A stretch of DNA of 60,089 nucleotides from Candidatus Pacearchaeota archaeon (GTDB taxonomy: Archaea; Nanobdellota; Nanobdellia; Pacearchaeales; GW2011-AR1): assembly GCA_016181895.1 (NCBI GenBank), contig JACOYL010000014.1:1-60089 (forward strand), read 5' to 3'. The stretch's first letter is position 1. The number at the start of each line of letters is the position of its first letter. Shown here piece by piece: positions 47,405 to 55,930 of the stretch. Position numbers and translations under genes: made by a program. The notes below the pieces were generated by a model. That model searched no databases. It was not told where the DNA came from and saw only the letters and a list, made by a program, of their open reading frames with translations.

Positions 47405-48454
47405 TCACCCCGCCTCATACTCCTTCACCAATCCATATTTGTTCTCAAGCCTCTTGAAATCAACAAGTTTCTTCGGATTGAAGAAAAAACTGTCGCCGTT
47501 TATCGTTTCCCTTATATCAATCAAATTTTCAGCATCTTCATATTCATAAATATCTGATGACAAAGACTCCCCATCGGAAATGAAAAGAATTTGCGGCTCC
47601 GATTCCAATTTCAAGCCGCCAACATAATTTATCTCCGTGTCTGTTATTATCGATGGCCCTGTTGTTTCGACAAAGCAGTATCCTGAATTTTTCCAGCTTT
47701 CTTCCATTGGACATTTTATTCCAATCGCTTCGTGATTTTCTTCCTGATTGTAAAAAAACACAACGCCGTAATCGATTTCCCGAAGCAAAAATGCAAGCAA
47801 CTCTGATTTCTCCCCGCAAACTCCCTCGCTGTCATAAAGAACCTCGTAGGGATATCTTGAATAATCCAAAACAGTTCCTCCGAATCTGGTTGTCTTGTTG
47901 CTTTTTCCCCATTTAATATTCTGAACCAAACTGATCGCGATTCTCGCCTGGTCTTCCTTGTCCTTTGCCTGGTTTTGAATTTCAACAACAAGAGGCATGA
48001 GCAAAAACCTCTGATCTTCCTGATTTATATTTTTCAGTTTGAAATCAACTCTCGACGGAGTTTGATTTCCGTTTGATTTCAAATAAATCGGCAGTTCGGA
48101 AAGATGCTCAACCATTCCCTCATAAGCAGTATAATTGAAAGTGTATTCATTTCCCCTTAAGATGTATTTTAACTGAATGCTTTTGGAATTTGTCTGAAAC
48201 TCAGATATGCATGAGTCTTTGCTTTTTGTTGTATTTGCAGGACAGCCGCAAACCTCTGCCCTTGCAATTAAAGTTCCATTTGAACAAAAATAAGGCTTGT
48301 TGATTGAGCATTTTCCCTCCAAACTTCCGTCGCCGCACATTGAATTGTCAAACGGAATTTCTTTTGGAGTTTCAACCAAATCAGAAAAAAGCCATACGAA
48401 TCCTATGAAAAATACCGCAAAAAAAATCGACAAGATAATCATCACCTTTGACAT
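47405..48454 (-). CDS. Membrane-anchored transglutaminase-like protein
   Basis: 349 residues. An N-terminal anchor (MIILSIFFAVFFIGFVWLFS, about 4-23) precedes an extracellular cysteine-containing module (CGDGSLEGKCSINKPYFCSN ... CGCPANTTKSKDSC) and a transglutaminase-like cysteine-protease fold. Its triad is Cys in YDSEGVCGEKSELLAFLL, His in NHEAIGIKC, and an acidic residue in YCFVETTGP. It probably acts on surface proteins; the substrate is unknown. Confidence 0.75.
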   Translation of the reverse strand: MSKVMIILSIFFAVFFIGFVWLFSDLVETPKEIPFDNSMCGDGSLEGKCSINKPYFCSNGTLIARAEVCGCPANTTKSKDSCISEFQTNSKSIQLKYILRGNEYTFNYTAYEGMVEHLSELPIYLKSNGNQTPSRVDFKLKNINQEDQRFLLMPLVVEIQNQAKDKEDQARIAISLVQNIKWGKSNKTTRFGGTVLDYSRYPYEVLYDSEGVCGEKSELLAFLLREIDYGVVFFYNQEENHEAIGIKCPMEESWKNSGYCFVETTGPSIITDTEINYVGGLKLESEPQILFISDGESLSSDIYEYEDAENLIDIRETINGDSFFFNPKKLVDFKRLENKYGLVKEYEAG

Positions 48455-48489
48455 TTTTCAACAAGGCAAGTGAATTATAAAAATGTAAC

Positions 48490-48700
48490 TGAAAATTGAA
48501 AATATTAATGTACAATCCCCTTATAAAAGTTGATTGATAGTTAACCTTGTTTTTTAGGAGCAAACAACTTCATAAGAATAATCTGAAAGGGATTAATGTG
48601 AAAAAGATTTAGAGTCGTTTAATAGTTGCACAAAGGTTAAATTTTTTATATTAATATCGAGTGGGGTTGCGAGGAGGGTGGGAAAAAATTAATTCAATAA
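48490..48700 (+). repeat. GGGGTGGG-family intergenic repeat, copy at 48.6 kb
   Basis: ATATTAATGTACAATCCCC, TATAAAAGTTGATTGATAG, TTAACCTTGTTTTTTAGGAG, then GGGATTAATGTGAAAAAG, TTTAATAGTTGCACAAAGG, and a GGGGTTGCGAGGAGGGTGGG end. Lies between two minus-strand genes. Confidence 0.6.
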
Positions 48701-48705
48701 TAATT

Positions 48706-51168
48706 TCATTCCAAATAAATCGCAGGCTTTCCTGGTTTTGCTTTCTTTGATTTTCCGTCGGGATCATGCTTGCCTTTCTCATTCACGGCAAAAACCTTTG
48801 TCTGCAAATTTGTTCTTCTTTCAATTTCATCGATATTGTTTGCATAGATTTCTTTTTCTTTCGGAAGAGTGTAAACAAATAATTTCTTCGGTTTCTTTTC
48901 CCTTTCCCTTACAATCCTTAAAACATTGAGAACATCGCCAATCAAATCCTCGACATCTTTTTCCTCTTTCTCAAACTCCTTGCTTATTTTTTTCTCGTCG
49001 TATTTCGGCCATTCTGCGAAGGAAACAAAGTTTTTATTTCCAAGTTTCTCCCAAAATTCCTCTGCAACATGCGGCGTGAAAGGAGCAAGCATTTTGATAC
49101 AGGTTTCCAAATCTTTCCTGCTTATTTCTCTTTCATGAAGATATTCAAACAAATTCCTGATTTTAATTATCGCAAGATTGTATTTCAGATTTTCAATTTC
49201 TTCTGTAACATTTTTTATTGTTCCGTGAATTTTGTTCTCTGTTCTCGGATTTGATTTTCCTGTTTTTACTTTTGAAAAATATTCAAACAATTTTCTGACA
49301 AATCTATGCATGCCTTCGATTCCCTCCTGATTCCATGAAAAATCGCTGTCCGGAGATGCTATAGAAACCAAAAAAAGCCTGAGAGTATCTGCGCCGTATT
49401 TTTCAGCCATTTCCATCGGATCAATTACATTACCCTTTGATTTTGACATGACAAATCCGTCTTCCGCGTGAACCATTCCCTGATTGAAAAGTCTCTTGAA
49501 AGGCTCGTTTAACTTTTTTCCTACAAGATTTAAATCCCTCAAAACCTTTGTAAAAAATCTTGCGTAAATAAGATGCATGCACGCATGCTCTGCTCCGCCG
49601 GTGTAGAAATCAACAGGCATCCAGTAATCCGCCTTTTTCATATCAAACATTTTCCCTTGATTTTTTGAATCAATGAATCTCAAAAAGTACCATGAGGAAT
49701 CAAAGAAAGTGTCCATTGTGTCTGTTTCCCTTCTATAGATTTTTCCGTTTTTCTTGACTGTTAAAAATATTTTTGAAGTCTCAAGAGGATTTCCCTTTCC
49801 GAATTTTACATCATTTGGAAGTTTTACAGGCAACTCGCTTTCAGGAACGGGAACAATGTTTCCTTTCTCATCGTAGAGCATTGGAATGGGTGTTCCCCAA
49901 TATCTCTGTCTTGAAATAAGCCAGTCCCGCAATTTGTAATGGATTTTTTTCCCGCCGAGTTTTTTTTCGCGAAGAACTTTTGTAATATGCTCTTTTGCCT
50001 CTTCCGAGAACAAGCCGTTAAATTCAAGGGAATTAATCAATTTCCCGCTTCCAGTATAGGCCTCGTCCATGACAAGACTTTGAATTTTTTCATTTTCAGG
50101 ACGAATTACAATTTTTATCGGCAATTTGTATTTTCTCGCAAATTCAAAATCTCTTTTATCATGGCTTGGAACACCCATGACAATCCCAGAGCCGTATTCT
50201 GCAAGAACAAAATTTGCAATCCAAACAGGAATTCTTTCTTTTGTAAGGGGATGTATCGCATAGCTTCCTGTGAAAACCCCTGATTTTTCCATTTTGTCAA
50301 TGTCTTCCTGTTTTGTTGATTTTATTTTCTTCAGGAATTTTTCAACTTCCTTCTTTTTTTCTTTTGTTATCAAATGTTCCAAATCAATATACTGCGGACT
50401 TATTGCAAGAAAAGTAACTCCGAAAAGAGTGTCAATTCTTGTTGTAAAAACAAAGAATTTCTTCTTGTTTATTTCAAAAACAGCCTCTGCTCCCTCGGAT
50501 TTTCCAATCCAGTTTCTCTGCATTGTCTTTATTTTTTCAGGCCAGTCAAGAGAATCAACATCCTTCAGAAGTTCTTCCGCGTAATCTGTAATTTTCAAAA
50601 ACCATTGTTCGAGATGCTTCACTTCAATCTCTGTGTCGGTATGTCGCCAGCATTTTCCATTATGAACTTGTTCGTTAGCAAGAACAGTATCGCATTTCCT
50701 GCAATAATTAACAACTGCCTTTTTCTTGTATGCCAATCCTTTTTCAAACATCTTAAGAAAAATCCATTGATTCCATTTGTAATAATTCTCGTCGTGACTT
50801 TGTAAAATCCTGCTCCAATCATAACTAAAACCTAACTCTTTTTGCTGTTTTATGTAACTCTTTATTGCCTCGTCTGTAAAAACCCGAGGATGAGATTTTG
50901 CCTTTATCGCCGCGTTCTCCGCGGGCAAGCCGAAAGAGTCATATCCCATTGGATGCAGAACATTGAATCCCTGCATTCTCTTGAATCGCGCATAAACATC
51001 TCCGATGGTGTAATTGAAGGCATGCCCCATGTGCAATCCTGTTCCCGAGGGATATGGATACATTTCAAGAACGTAAAATTTCTTTCCTTTTTCCTTGGCT
51101 TCAAAAACCTTTTTCTCTTCCCATTTCTTCTGCCATTTTTTCCCTATTTGTTTGAAGTTGTAAGCCAT
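48706..51168 (-). CDS. leuS: Leucyl-tRNA synthetase, bacterial type
   Basis: About 820 residues. Class I core with HMGH (in GTGLHMGHAFNYTIGD) and the KMSKS loop as MSKSKGN. Its N-terminus (PYPSGTGLHMGH; FGLPAENAAI), zinc site (CRKCDTVLANEQVHNGKCW) and placement of the editing domain (FTTRIDTLFGVTFLAISPQ) before it are those of bacterial, not archaeal, LeuRS. Horizontal acquisition is likely. The start at 51168 lies 26.5 nt from a TTTAAA box shared with endA; 51189 is too close. Confidence 0.95.
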   Translation of the reverse strand: MAYNFKQIGKKWQKKWEEKKVFEAKEKGKKFYVLEMYPYPSGTGLHMGHAFNYTIGDVYARFKRMQGFNVLHPMGYDSFGLPAENAAIKAKSHPRVFTDEAIKSYIKQQKELGFSYDWSRILQSHDENYYKWNQWIFLKMFEKGLAYKKKAVVNYCRKCDTVLANEQVHNGKCWRHTDTEIEVKHLEQWFLKITDYAEELLKDVDSLDWPEKIKTMQRNWIGKSEGAEAVFEINKKKFFVFTTRIDTLFGVTFLAISPQYIDLEHLITKEKKKEVEKFLKKIKSTKQEDIDKMEKSGVFTGSYAIHPLTKERIPVWIANFVLAEYGSGIVMGVPSHDKRDFEFARKYKLPIKIVIRPENEKIQSLVMDEAYTGSGKLINSLEFNGLFSEEAKEHITKVLREKKLGGKKIHYKLRDWLISRQRYWGTPIPMLYDEKGNIVPVPESELPVKLPNDVKFGKGNPLETSKIFLTVKKNGKIYRRETDTMDTFFDSSWYFLRFIDSKNQGKMFDMKKADYWMPVDFYTGGAEHACMHLIYARFFTKVLRDLNLVGKKLNEPFKRLFNQGMVHAEDGFVMSKSKGNVIDPMEMAEKYGADTLRLFLVSIASPDSDFSWNQEGIEGMHRFVRKLFEYFSKVKTGKSNPRTENKIHGTIKNVTEEIENLKYNLAIIKIRNLFEYLHEREISRKDLETCIKMLAPFTPHVAEEFWEKLGNKNFVSFAEWPKYDEKKISKEFEKEEKDVEDLIGDVLNVLRIVREREKKPKKLFVYTLPKEKEIYANNIDEIERRTNLQTKVFAVNEKGKHDPDGKSKKAKPGKPAIYLE

Positions 51169-51191
51169 GATAAGAAAACCAATCAGCAACT

Positions 51192-51197
51192 TTTAAA
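51192..51197. promoter_or_regulatory. Shared palindromic TATA box, divergent pair 4
   Basis: TTTAAA centred at 51194.5, exactly 26.5 nt from both the leuS start (51168) and the endA start (51221). Confidence 0.6.
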
Positions 51198-51220
51198 TAT
51201 TATCTTTGTTTATTTTTAAA

Positions 51221-51739
51221 ATGGAAAAAATCCAGGCTTATTTCCTTGGGCAAAACATTCAGAGCAATTCCTCGGAAGCCTTCTCGTTGTATGAAAAAAG
51301 CCATTTCGGCGAGAGGACAGAGGGAAAAATAAGATATTCTTTTTCAGAGGCTCTTTTTCTTGTGCAAAAGGGAAAAATGGAAATCCTTTCAAAAAACAGG
51401 AAAATTTTGCACAAGGACTTGATGAAAAAAATCCAAAAATTCGACAAGAGAATCCAGATAAAATATCCTGTCTTCAGGGATTTGAGGGAAAAGGGATATG
51501 TCGTCAAAACAGCATTGAAATTCGGAGCTGATTTCCGCGTTTATGAAAAGGGAAAGAAAATTTCAGAGGTTCACGCAAAATGGGTTGTTTTCTGCGACAG
51601 CGAAACGCAAAAATTGACGTGGCATGAATTCTCTGCGAAAAATCGCGTCGCTCACTCAACGAAAAAAAACCTTCTTCTCGCGATTGTCGACGAGGAAAAC
51701 GACGTGACTTACTATGAAGTCAAGTGGATTAAGCCTTGA
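51221..51739 (+). CDS. endA: tRNA-splicing endonuclease EndA
   Basis: 172 residues. Cuts pre-tRNA and pre-rRNA at bulge-helix-bulge motifs. The catalytic Tyr (FGADFRVYEKG), His (SEVHAKWVVF) and Lys (AHSTKKNLLLAIVDEE) are in the usual order in the C-terminal nuclease domain. The size fits the single-gene (alpha4) form or a catalytic subunit. The two-insert tRNA-Asn in this window is a likely substrate. ATG 51221 is favoured by the TATA box 26.5 nt upstream. Confidence 0.92.
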   Translation: MEKIQAYFLGQNIQSNSSEAFSLYEKSHFGERTEGKIRYSFSEALFLVQKGKMEILSKNRKILHKDLMKKIQKFDKRIQIKYPVFRDLREKGYVVKTALKFGADFRVYEKGKKISEVHAKWVVFCDSETQKLTWHEFSAKNRVAHSTKKNLLLAIVDEENDVTYYEVKWIKP

Positions 51740-51779
51740 AATAAATGATTCTAAATCTTTGAACTCGGAAAAAGATGCT

Positions 51780-51955
51780 CTTCTAAAAAAGGATAGTCGC
51801 AAAATAATTTACAAGTTGATTAAATCGGTTTTGACATTAATAGCCGTCTTCGGGGTGGGCGAGCAACTTGACTTTGACAATCTTAAAATTATTAATAATA
51901 AAGTCTGGTTGCGAGTTGGTCGGGGGATTGGTGGTGGGGAAGCAAAACACACTAA
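51780..51955 (+). repeat. GGGGTGGG-family intergenic repeat, copy at 51.9 kb
   Basis: Lies between endA and the next gene. Contains TTGACATTAATAGCCGTCTT, CGGGGTGGGCGAGCAACTTG, the hairpin module (51863-51912) and GTTGGTCGGGGGATTGGTGG. It happens to be open in the frame of the downstream gene, which produces a spurious 91-residue N-terminal extension. Confidence 0.65.
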
Positions 51956-51986
51956 AATTTATAATCCTCTTCTTTCTCTTTCACTC

Positions 51987-52892
51987 ATGGCTCAAAGGAA
52001 CGCGCTTGAGATAAAAGAAAAGATACTTTCCATCTTCAAGGCCAGGGGCCCAAGCCTTCCCGTCCATATTGCAAAAGAAACCGATTTGAGCATTCTCTTC
52101 GCCTCTGCTTTTCTTTCCGAACTTATTGCCGAAAAAAAAATGAAATACAGCATCATGAAAATCGGCAGTTCCCCCCTGTATTTTCTTCCCGGCCAGGAAA
52201 ACATGCTGGAAAACTTCTCGGAACATTTGAAAGGCAGGGAGAAAGAAGCATTCAATCTTATCAAGGAAAAAAAATTTCTCAAAGATTCCGATACAGAGCC
52301 GGCGATAAGGGTTGCATTGAGGGAAATAAAAGATTTCGCCATTCCGTTCAGGATTGACGACGAGGTTTATTGGAGGTATCTTACTGCCGAAGAATCAGAG
52401 TTCATAGAAACAAAATTCAAGGAAACGGGAAAGCCGAAAATGTTTCACAAAGTCCAGGTTGTTGAAAAGCAGCAAAAACCGGTTGAAGCAAAGGAAGAAA
52501 TGCAAAAAGAGTTGTTTGAAGAAAAAGAGGAAAAAAAGCAGGCAAAGCCGAAGGCGAAAAAAATCCCTTCAAAAAGAAAAAAATCAAGGGAAAATGAAAA
52601 GTTCCTTGAAATGGTAAAGGAATTTCTTGCAAAATCCTCGATTGAAATAATAAGCATCGAGGGATTCAAAAAAGACGAGCTTATTCTCAAAGTCAAAATC
52701 AATGGAGACGAACAATTGCTGGCTGCCTACAACAAAAAGAAAATTTCCGAGAAAGACATAATAAAAGCCGCGAAAAAAGCCGCGGAACAAAATCTGAAAT
52801 ACTCGATTCTCTCCCTGGGAGAATTGCCGAAAAAAATTTCTGATTTGATAGAAGCCCTTAAAGACATAAAGGAAATAGAAAAAATCGAATGA
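51987..52892 (+). CDS. Winged-helix protein with nuclease-like C-terminus, unknown
   Basis: 301 residues from MAQRNALEIKEKIL. The first 75 residues form a winged-helix (IFKARGPSLPVHIAKETDLS; SELIAEKKMKYSIMKIGSSP), then a middle helical region, a Lys/Glu-rich linker, and a C-terminal alpha/beta segment (IEIISIEGFKKDELILKVKI, LLAAYNKKKISEKDIIKAAK). The last part recalls restriction-endonuclease-like folds, but a PD-(D/E)XK motif is not clear. The upstream ATG at 51714 is rejected because it would translate repeat DNA. Confidence 0.65.
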   Translation: MAQRNALEIKEKILSIFKARGPSLPVHIAKETDLSILFASAFLSELIAEKKMKYSIMKIGSSPLYFLPGQENMLENFSEHLKGREKEAFNLIKEKKFLKDSDTEPAIRVALREIKDFAIPFRIDDEVYWRYLTAEESEFIETKFKETGKPKMFHKVQVVEKQQKPVEAKEEMQKELFEEKEEKKQAKPKAKKIPSKRKKSRENEKFLEMVKEFLAKSSIEIISIEGFKKDELILKVKINGDEQLLAAYNKKKISEKDIIKAAKKAAEQNLKYSILSLGELPKKISDLIEALKDIKEIEKIE

Positions 52893-52899
52893 AAATGAA

Positions 52900-53025
52900 A
52901 AGTTTTAGTGTAATTAAAAGGTTAATGTAAAAAATTTATCGGGTTGGTTGATAGTTGAACAAAGCATTAAAGTTGTTTATTATTAAAATCTGTTTTTAGG
53001 GGGGAAAGAAATTAATTAATAAAAA
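52900..53025 (+). repeat. GGGGTGGG-family intergenic repeat, short copy
   Basis: AAAAGGTTAATGTAAAAAAT, TTATCGGGTTGGTTGATAG, TTGAACAAAGCATTAAAG and AATCTGTTTTTAGGGGGG. A single unit between two plus-strand genes. Confidence 0.6.
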
Positions 53026-53056
53026 CTCTTAAAAACTACCTTTTTTATGATTAATC

Positions 53057-53263
53057 ATGGGAAAGATAAAATCAAAATCAATAAGAAGAACGGCGAATGA
53101 GCTTATGCAAAAAGGAATGGTTTTCACCGAACAATTTGTGGAAAACAAGAAAATTCTCGGCAATTTTCTTCCAAGCAAAAAAATCAGGAATCAAATCGCA
53201 GGTTTGCTCGGAAAAACAGTGAAGAGGAACAGGCTTCATGAATTGAAACTTCTGAAAAAGTGA
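53057..53263 (+). CDS. rps17e: Ribosomal protein S17e
   Basis: 68 residues, typical of archaeal S17e of the small ribosomal subunit: MGKIKSKSIRRTANELMQKG, then VENKKILGNFLPSKKIRNQI and AGLLGKTVKR. It lies 4 nt before alba, so the two are co-transcribed. Confidence 0.94.
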   Translation: MGKIKSKSIRRTANELMQKGMVFTEQFVENKKILGNFLPSKKIRNQIAGLLGKTVKRNRLHELKLLKK

Positions 53264-53267
53264 TAAA

Positions 53268-53564
53268 ATGGATGACAGCGAAAAGAAAAATGACAATGTT
53301 GTTTTCATAGGAAGCAAGCCTTTCATGAATTACATAACAAGCGTCGTCATTCAGTTCACATCGAAAAATCGCGATGAAGTCATTGTCAAGGCGAGAGGGA
53401 AATGGATTTCCCGTGCTGTAGATGTTGTTGAAAGGGTGAGAAAAAGATTTCTGAAAGACAAAAACATACAAATCAAGCACGTGAGAATCGACAGCGACGA
53501 AGTTGAAAACAAGGAAGGCAAAAAAATCAACGTTTCCCTGATTGAAATAACGCTGGGGAAATGA
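53268..53564 (+). CDS. Alba DNA/RNA-binding chromatin protein
   Basis: 98 residues. Dimeric nucleic-acid-binding protein. The IF3-C-like fold is shown by VVFIGSKPFMNYITSVVIQF (with the lysine that is acetylated in crenarchaeal Alba), VKARGKWISRAVDVVERVRK and INVSLIEITLG at the end. Acidic N-terminal 10 residues. It follows S17e with 4 nt between. Confidence 0.95.
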   Translation: MDDSEKKNDNVVFIGSKPFMNYITSVVIQFTSKNRDEVIVKARGKWISRAVDVVERVRKRFLKDKNIQIKHVRIDSDEVENKEGKKINVSLIEITLGK

Positions 53565-53693
53565 TATCTCTTTATGCAATTAATGATAAAAAATTTGGTT
53601 GTGTTAATATTTTTCGGTAATTCTTGCAAATTTATTCATTTAAATAAAACTTTTCATAGAAAGCTATTTAAACAATTTTTTTTTGTCTAATGA

Positions 53694-54053
53694 ATGAACA
53701 TAGGAAGAAAAATTTCCGGAGGAAAGTACATAAAAAACAGAAAGAAAAAACTCTACGAAAGACTTGGACAAAAAAAGAATGTAAAACTCGGGGACGACAA
53801 GAGAAAACACAAAAGAGTTCGGGGAGGAAGTTTGAAAACCTTTTTGCTCAAGGCAAAAATCGTGAACGTTCAAATGAAGGGAAAAAGCAAAAAAGCCGAG
53901 ATAAAAAACGTCCTTGAGACGCCGTCAAACAGATTCCTTGCAAGGCAGAACATAATCACAAAAGGAACAATCGTTGAAACGGACATGGGAAAAGTCAGGA
54001 TAACAAGTCGTCCGACACAATCGGGAATTTTGAACGGGGTTTTAGTAAAGTGA
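53694..54053 (+). CDS. rps8e: Ribosomal protein S8e
   Basis: 119 residues, the normal archaeal S8e length: NIGRKISGGKYIKNRKKKLY, VKLGDDKRKHKRVRGGSLKT, KNVLETPSNRFLARQNIITK and GKVRITSRPTQSGILNGVLV. A TATTTAAAC box lies about 25 nt upstream. Confidence 0.94.
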   Translation: MNIGRKISGGKYIKNRKKKLYERLGQKKNVKLGDDKRKHKRVRGGSLKTFLLKAKIVNVQMKGKSKKAEIKNVLETPSNRFLARQNIITKGTIVETDMGKVRITSRPTQSGILNGVLVK

Positions 54054-54149
54054 ATAAAATCTACTCAAATAATCCTTCATCACGAAAAGATTTATAAACA
54101 ATTTTTTCGATAATACATCAACAAATATTCCACATATTTTGGATTTAAA

Positions 54150-54398
54150 ATGGCTACAGGAATTGAAAGACCGTTGGACTTGCTGAATAATTCTAAGCAC
54201 AAGGAAGTTCTTGTTCAATTGAAGGGCGACAAGCAATACGTCGGAACATTGCTGGCTTTTGACATTCACATAAACTTGGTTTTGGACAACACGAAGGAAA
54301 TGCAGAACAATGAAATCAAGAGAAACATCGGCTTGACTTTTTTGCGGGGCGACACGATAATATTCATCTCTCCGGCTTCGACGAGTTTAAAGAAATGA
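54150..54398 (+). CDS. Sm-like (Lsm) RNA-binding protein
   Basis: 82 residues. Sm1 motif: KHKEVLVQLKGDKQYVGTLL and AFDIHINLVLDNTKEM; Sm2 motif: GLTFLRGDTIIFISPA with the RGD-type RNA-binding loop. Archaeal Sm-like proteins form heptameric rings that bind U-rich RNA. It precedes a 320-bp gap that holds only repeat DNA. Confidence 0.94.
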   Translation: MATGIERPLDLLNNSKHKEVLVQLKGDKQYVGTLLAFDIHINLVLDNTKEMQNNEIKRNIGLTFLRGDTIIFISPASTSLKK

Positions 54399-54414
54399 TA
54401 TAATTTTCAGAAAA

Positions 54415-54695
54415 CATCTGGCAATTATTTGAATTAGTTTAATGTGCAATTCTATTTTTAAAAGTTGATAAAAGCATTTTACAGTTAACATGGTTTTTAA
54501 AGGAGGGAGTCCGGGGGTTTGGCGGGCAACTTCGCGAGAATTACTTGAAAAAGATTAATACAAAAATTTATCACAAGTTAATATTTTATGGATTGTGAAT
54601 TTATCATTAATCCTTTTTTTGGGAGGATGGGTGGGAACTGAATTGATATGTCAAAAAAACATTGTTGCGAATTAGGGTTGGCGGGATAATTATAT
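54415..54695 (+). repeat. GGGGTGGG-family intergenic repeat, copy at 54.5 kb
   Basis: GTTTAATGTGCAATTCTA, TTTTTAAAAGTTGATAAAAG, CAGTTAACATGGTTTTTAAA, GGAGGGAGTCCGGGGG, GGCGGGCAACTTCGCGAGAA, then GATTAATACAAAAATTTATC and GGGAGGATGGGTGGG. No gene in 54399-54719. Confidence 0.65.
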
Positions 54696-54719
54696 AAATC
54701 TCCCTTCGTTTTCCCCTGA

Positions 54720-55613
54720 ATGATTAAACTCACATTTCTCGGAACTTCGGATTCTGTTCCAAGCGCCGAAAGAAATCATACTTCAATCCTGCTGACTTAC
54801 GAGGGAGAAAACATATTGATTGACTGCGGCGAGGGAACTCAAAGGCAATTCAGGAAACTTGGATTGAATCCCTGCAAGATAACAAAAATCCTGTTAACGC
54901 ACAGGCACGCGGACCATTCCCTTGGATTGCCGGGTTTGTTAAAGACAATGGCTCTTACAGGATACAATAAAACACTTGAAATCTATGGGCCAAATGGAAC
55001 AAAAATTTTCATGGAAAACCTGTTCAGGACATTCGGAAAAATCGAGGAATATAAAATGAATATTCATGAAGTTTCCGGCAGGTTTTTTGAAAACAAGAAT
55101 TTCTTTCTTGAAGCGGAAAGAATGACTCACGGAGTTCCGTGCAACGCCTATTTGTTTGTAAAAAAAGGACAGATAAGAATCGACAAGTCAAAATTAAAAA
55201 AATACAAATTGCCGGAAGGAATTCATTTGAGGGATTTGAAACTCGGAAAAAACATAAGATACAAAGGCAGGATTTTTAAGGCAAAGGATTTCACTTTTGT
55301 TGAAAACGGAAAAAAAATTTCATTTGTCCTCGACACTTCGGAAAATAAAAACATTGTTCCTCTTGTGAAAAATTCAGATGTATTGGTTTGCGAGGCAAGC
55401 TTCTCTTCGGACATGGAAAAAAAAGCAAGGGAATTCCATCATTTGACTTCCAAGCAAGCTGGAGAAATTGCAAAAAAGTCAAAGTCAAAAAAGCTCTTGC
55501 TGACGCATTTAAGCCAGAGATTTGAAAAAAAGAAAGAAATTATTTTGAAAGAAGCAAGAAAAATTTTCAAGAATTCTCATCTTGTGAAGGATTTGGAAGT
55601 TGTGGAGGTTTAA
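54720..55613 (+). CDS. rnz: Ribonuclease Z (tRNA 3' endonuclease)
   Basis: 297 residues. Metallo-beta-lactamase enzyme that trims tRNA 3' trailers, needed here because the tRNA genes do not encode CCA. Motif HRHADHSLGLPGLL (metal ligands), FLGTSDSVPSAERNHTSILL near the N-terminus and the C-terminal LLLTHLSQRF supply the expected residues. It carries the exosite between motifs typical of tRNase Z short forms. Starts at 54720 after a TATA-like box. Confidence 0.94.
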   Translation: MIKLTFLGTSDSVPSAERNHTSILLTYEGENILIDCGEGTQRQFRKLGLNPCKITKILLTHRHADHSLGLPGLLKTMALTGYNKTLEIYGPNGTKIFMENLFRTFGKIEEYKMNIHEVSGRFFENKNFFLEAERMTHGVPCNAYLFVKKGQIRIDKSKLKKYKLPEGIHLRDLKLGKNIRYKGRIFKAKDFTFVENGKKISFVLDTSENKNIVPLVKNSDVLVCEASFSSDMEKKAREFHHLTSKQAGEIAKKSKSKKLLLTHLSQRFEKKKEIILKEARKIFKNSHLVKDLEVVEV

Positions 55614-55639
55614 TGAGTTCACGAGGAATTTAATTTACA

Positions 55640-55930
55640 TCTAAAATATTAATGTGTAAAACCATATCTCGATTATTAATAAAAAGGTTATAGATTAATA
55701 TCGGGATTAATATCGGCTTTCTTGGGGCAGGTGAGTGATTTGACTTTGACAATCTTAAAATTATTAAGAATAAAGTCGGGTTGCGAGGAGAGCAACTTTA
55801 CGAGGGAAATTTATTGGAATTAGGTTAACATGTAAAAATTCTTTTATCATTAATTTATCAGTTTCTCAAAGTTGGATTTGTCATTAACATGAATTTCTAG
55901 GGATGGGCGGTCGTGGTGATGGTGGTGGGA
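55640..55930 (+). repeat. GGGGTGGG-family intergenic repeat, copy at 55.8 kb
   Basis: AATATTAATGTGTAAAACC, GATTAATATCGGGATTAAT, GGCTTTCTTGGGGCAGGTG, the hairpin module (55735-55784), GGAGAGCAACTTTACGAGGG, GGTTAACATGTAAAAATTC, TTTATCATTAATTTATCAG, CATTAACATGAATTTCTAGG, then GGATGGGCGGTCGTGGTGAT. It runs into the 3' end of the tRNA-Cys gene. No gene in 55614-55916. Confidence 0.7.

Noticed and set aside
51714-51986. N-terminal extension of the 301-residue gene to an upstream ATG
   Set aside because: It is the translation of the GGGGTGGG repeat and overlaps the end of endA; MAQRNALEIKE at 51987 is the natural start.
53690-53917. Alternative frame at the start of S8e
   Set aside because: Overlaps S8e out of frame and is extremely basic low-complexity sequence.
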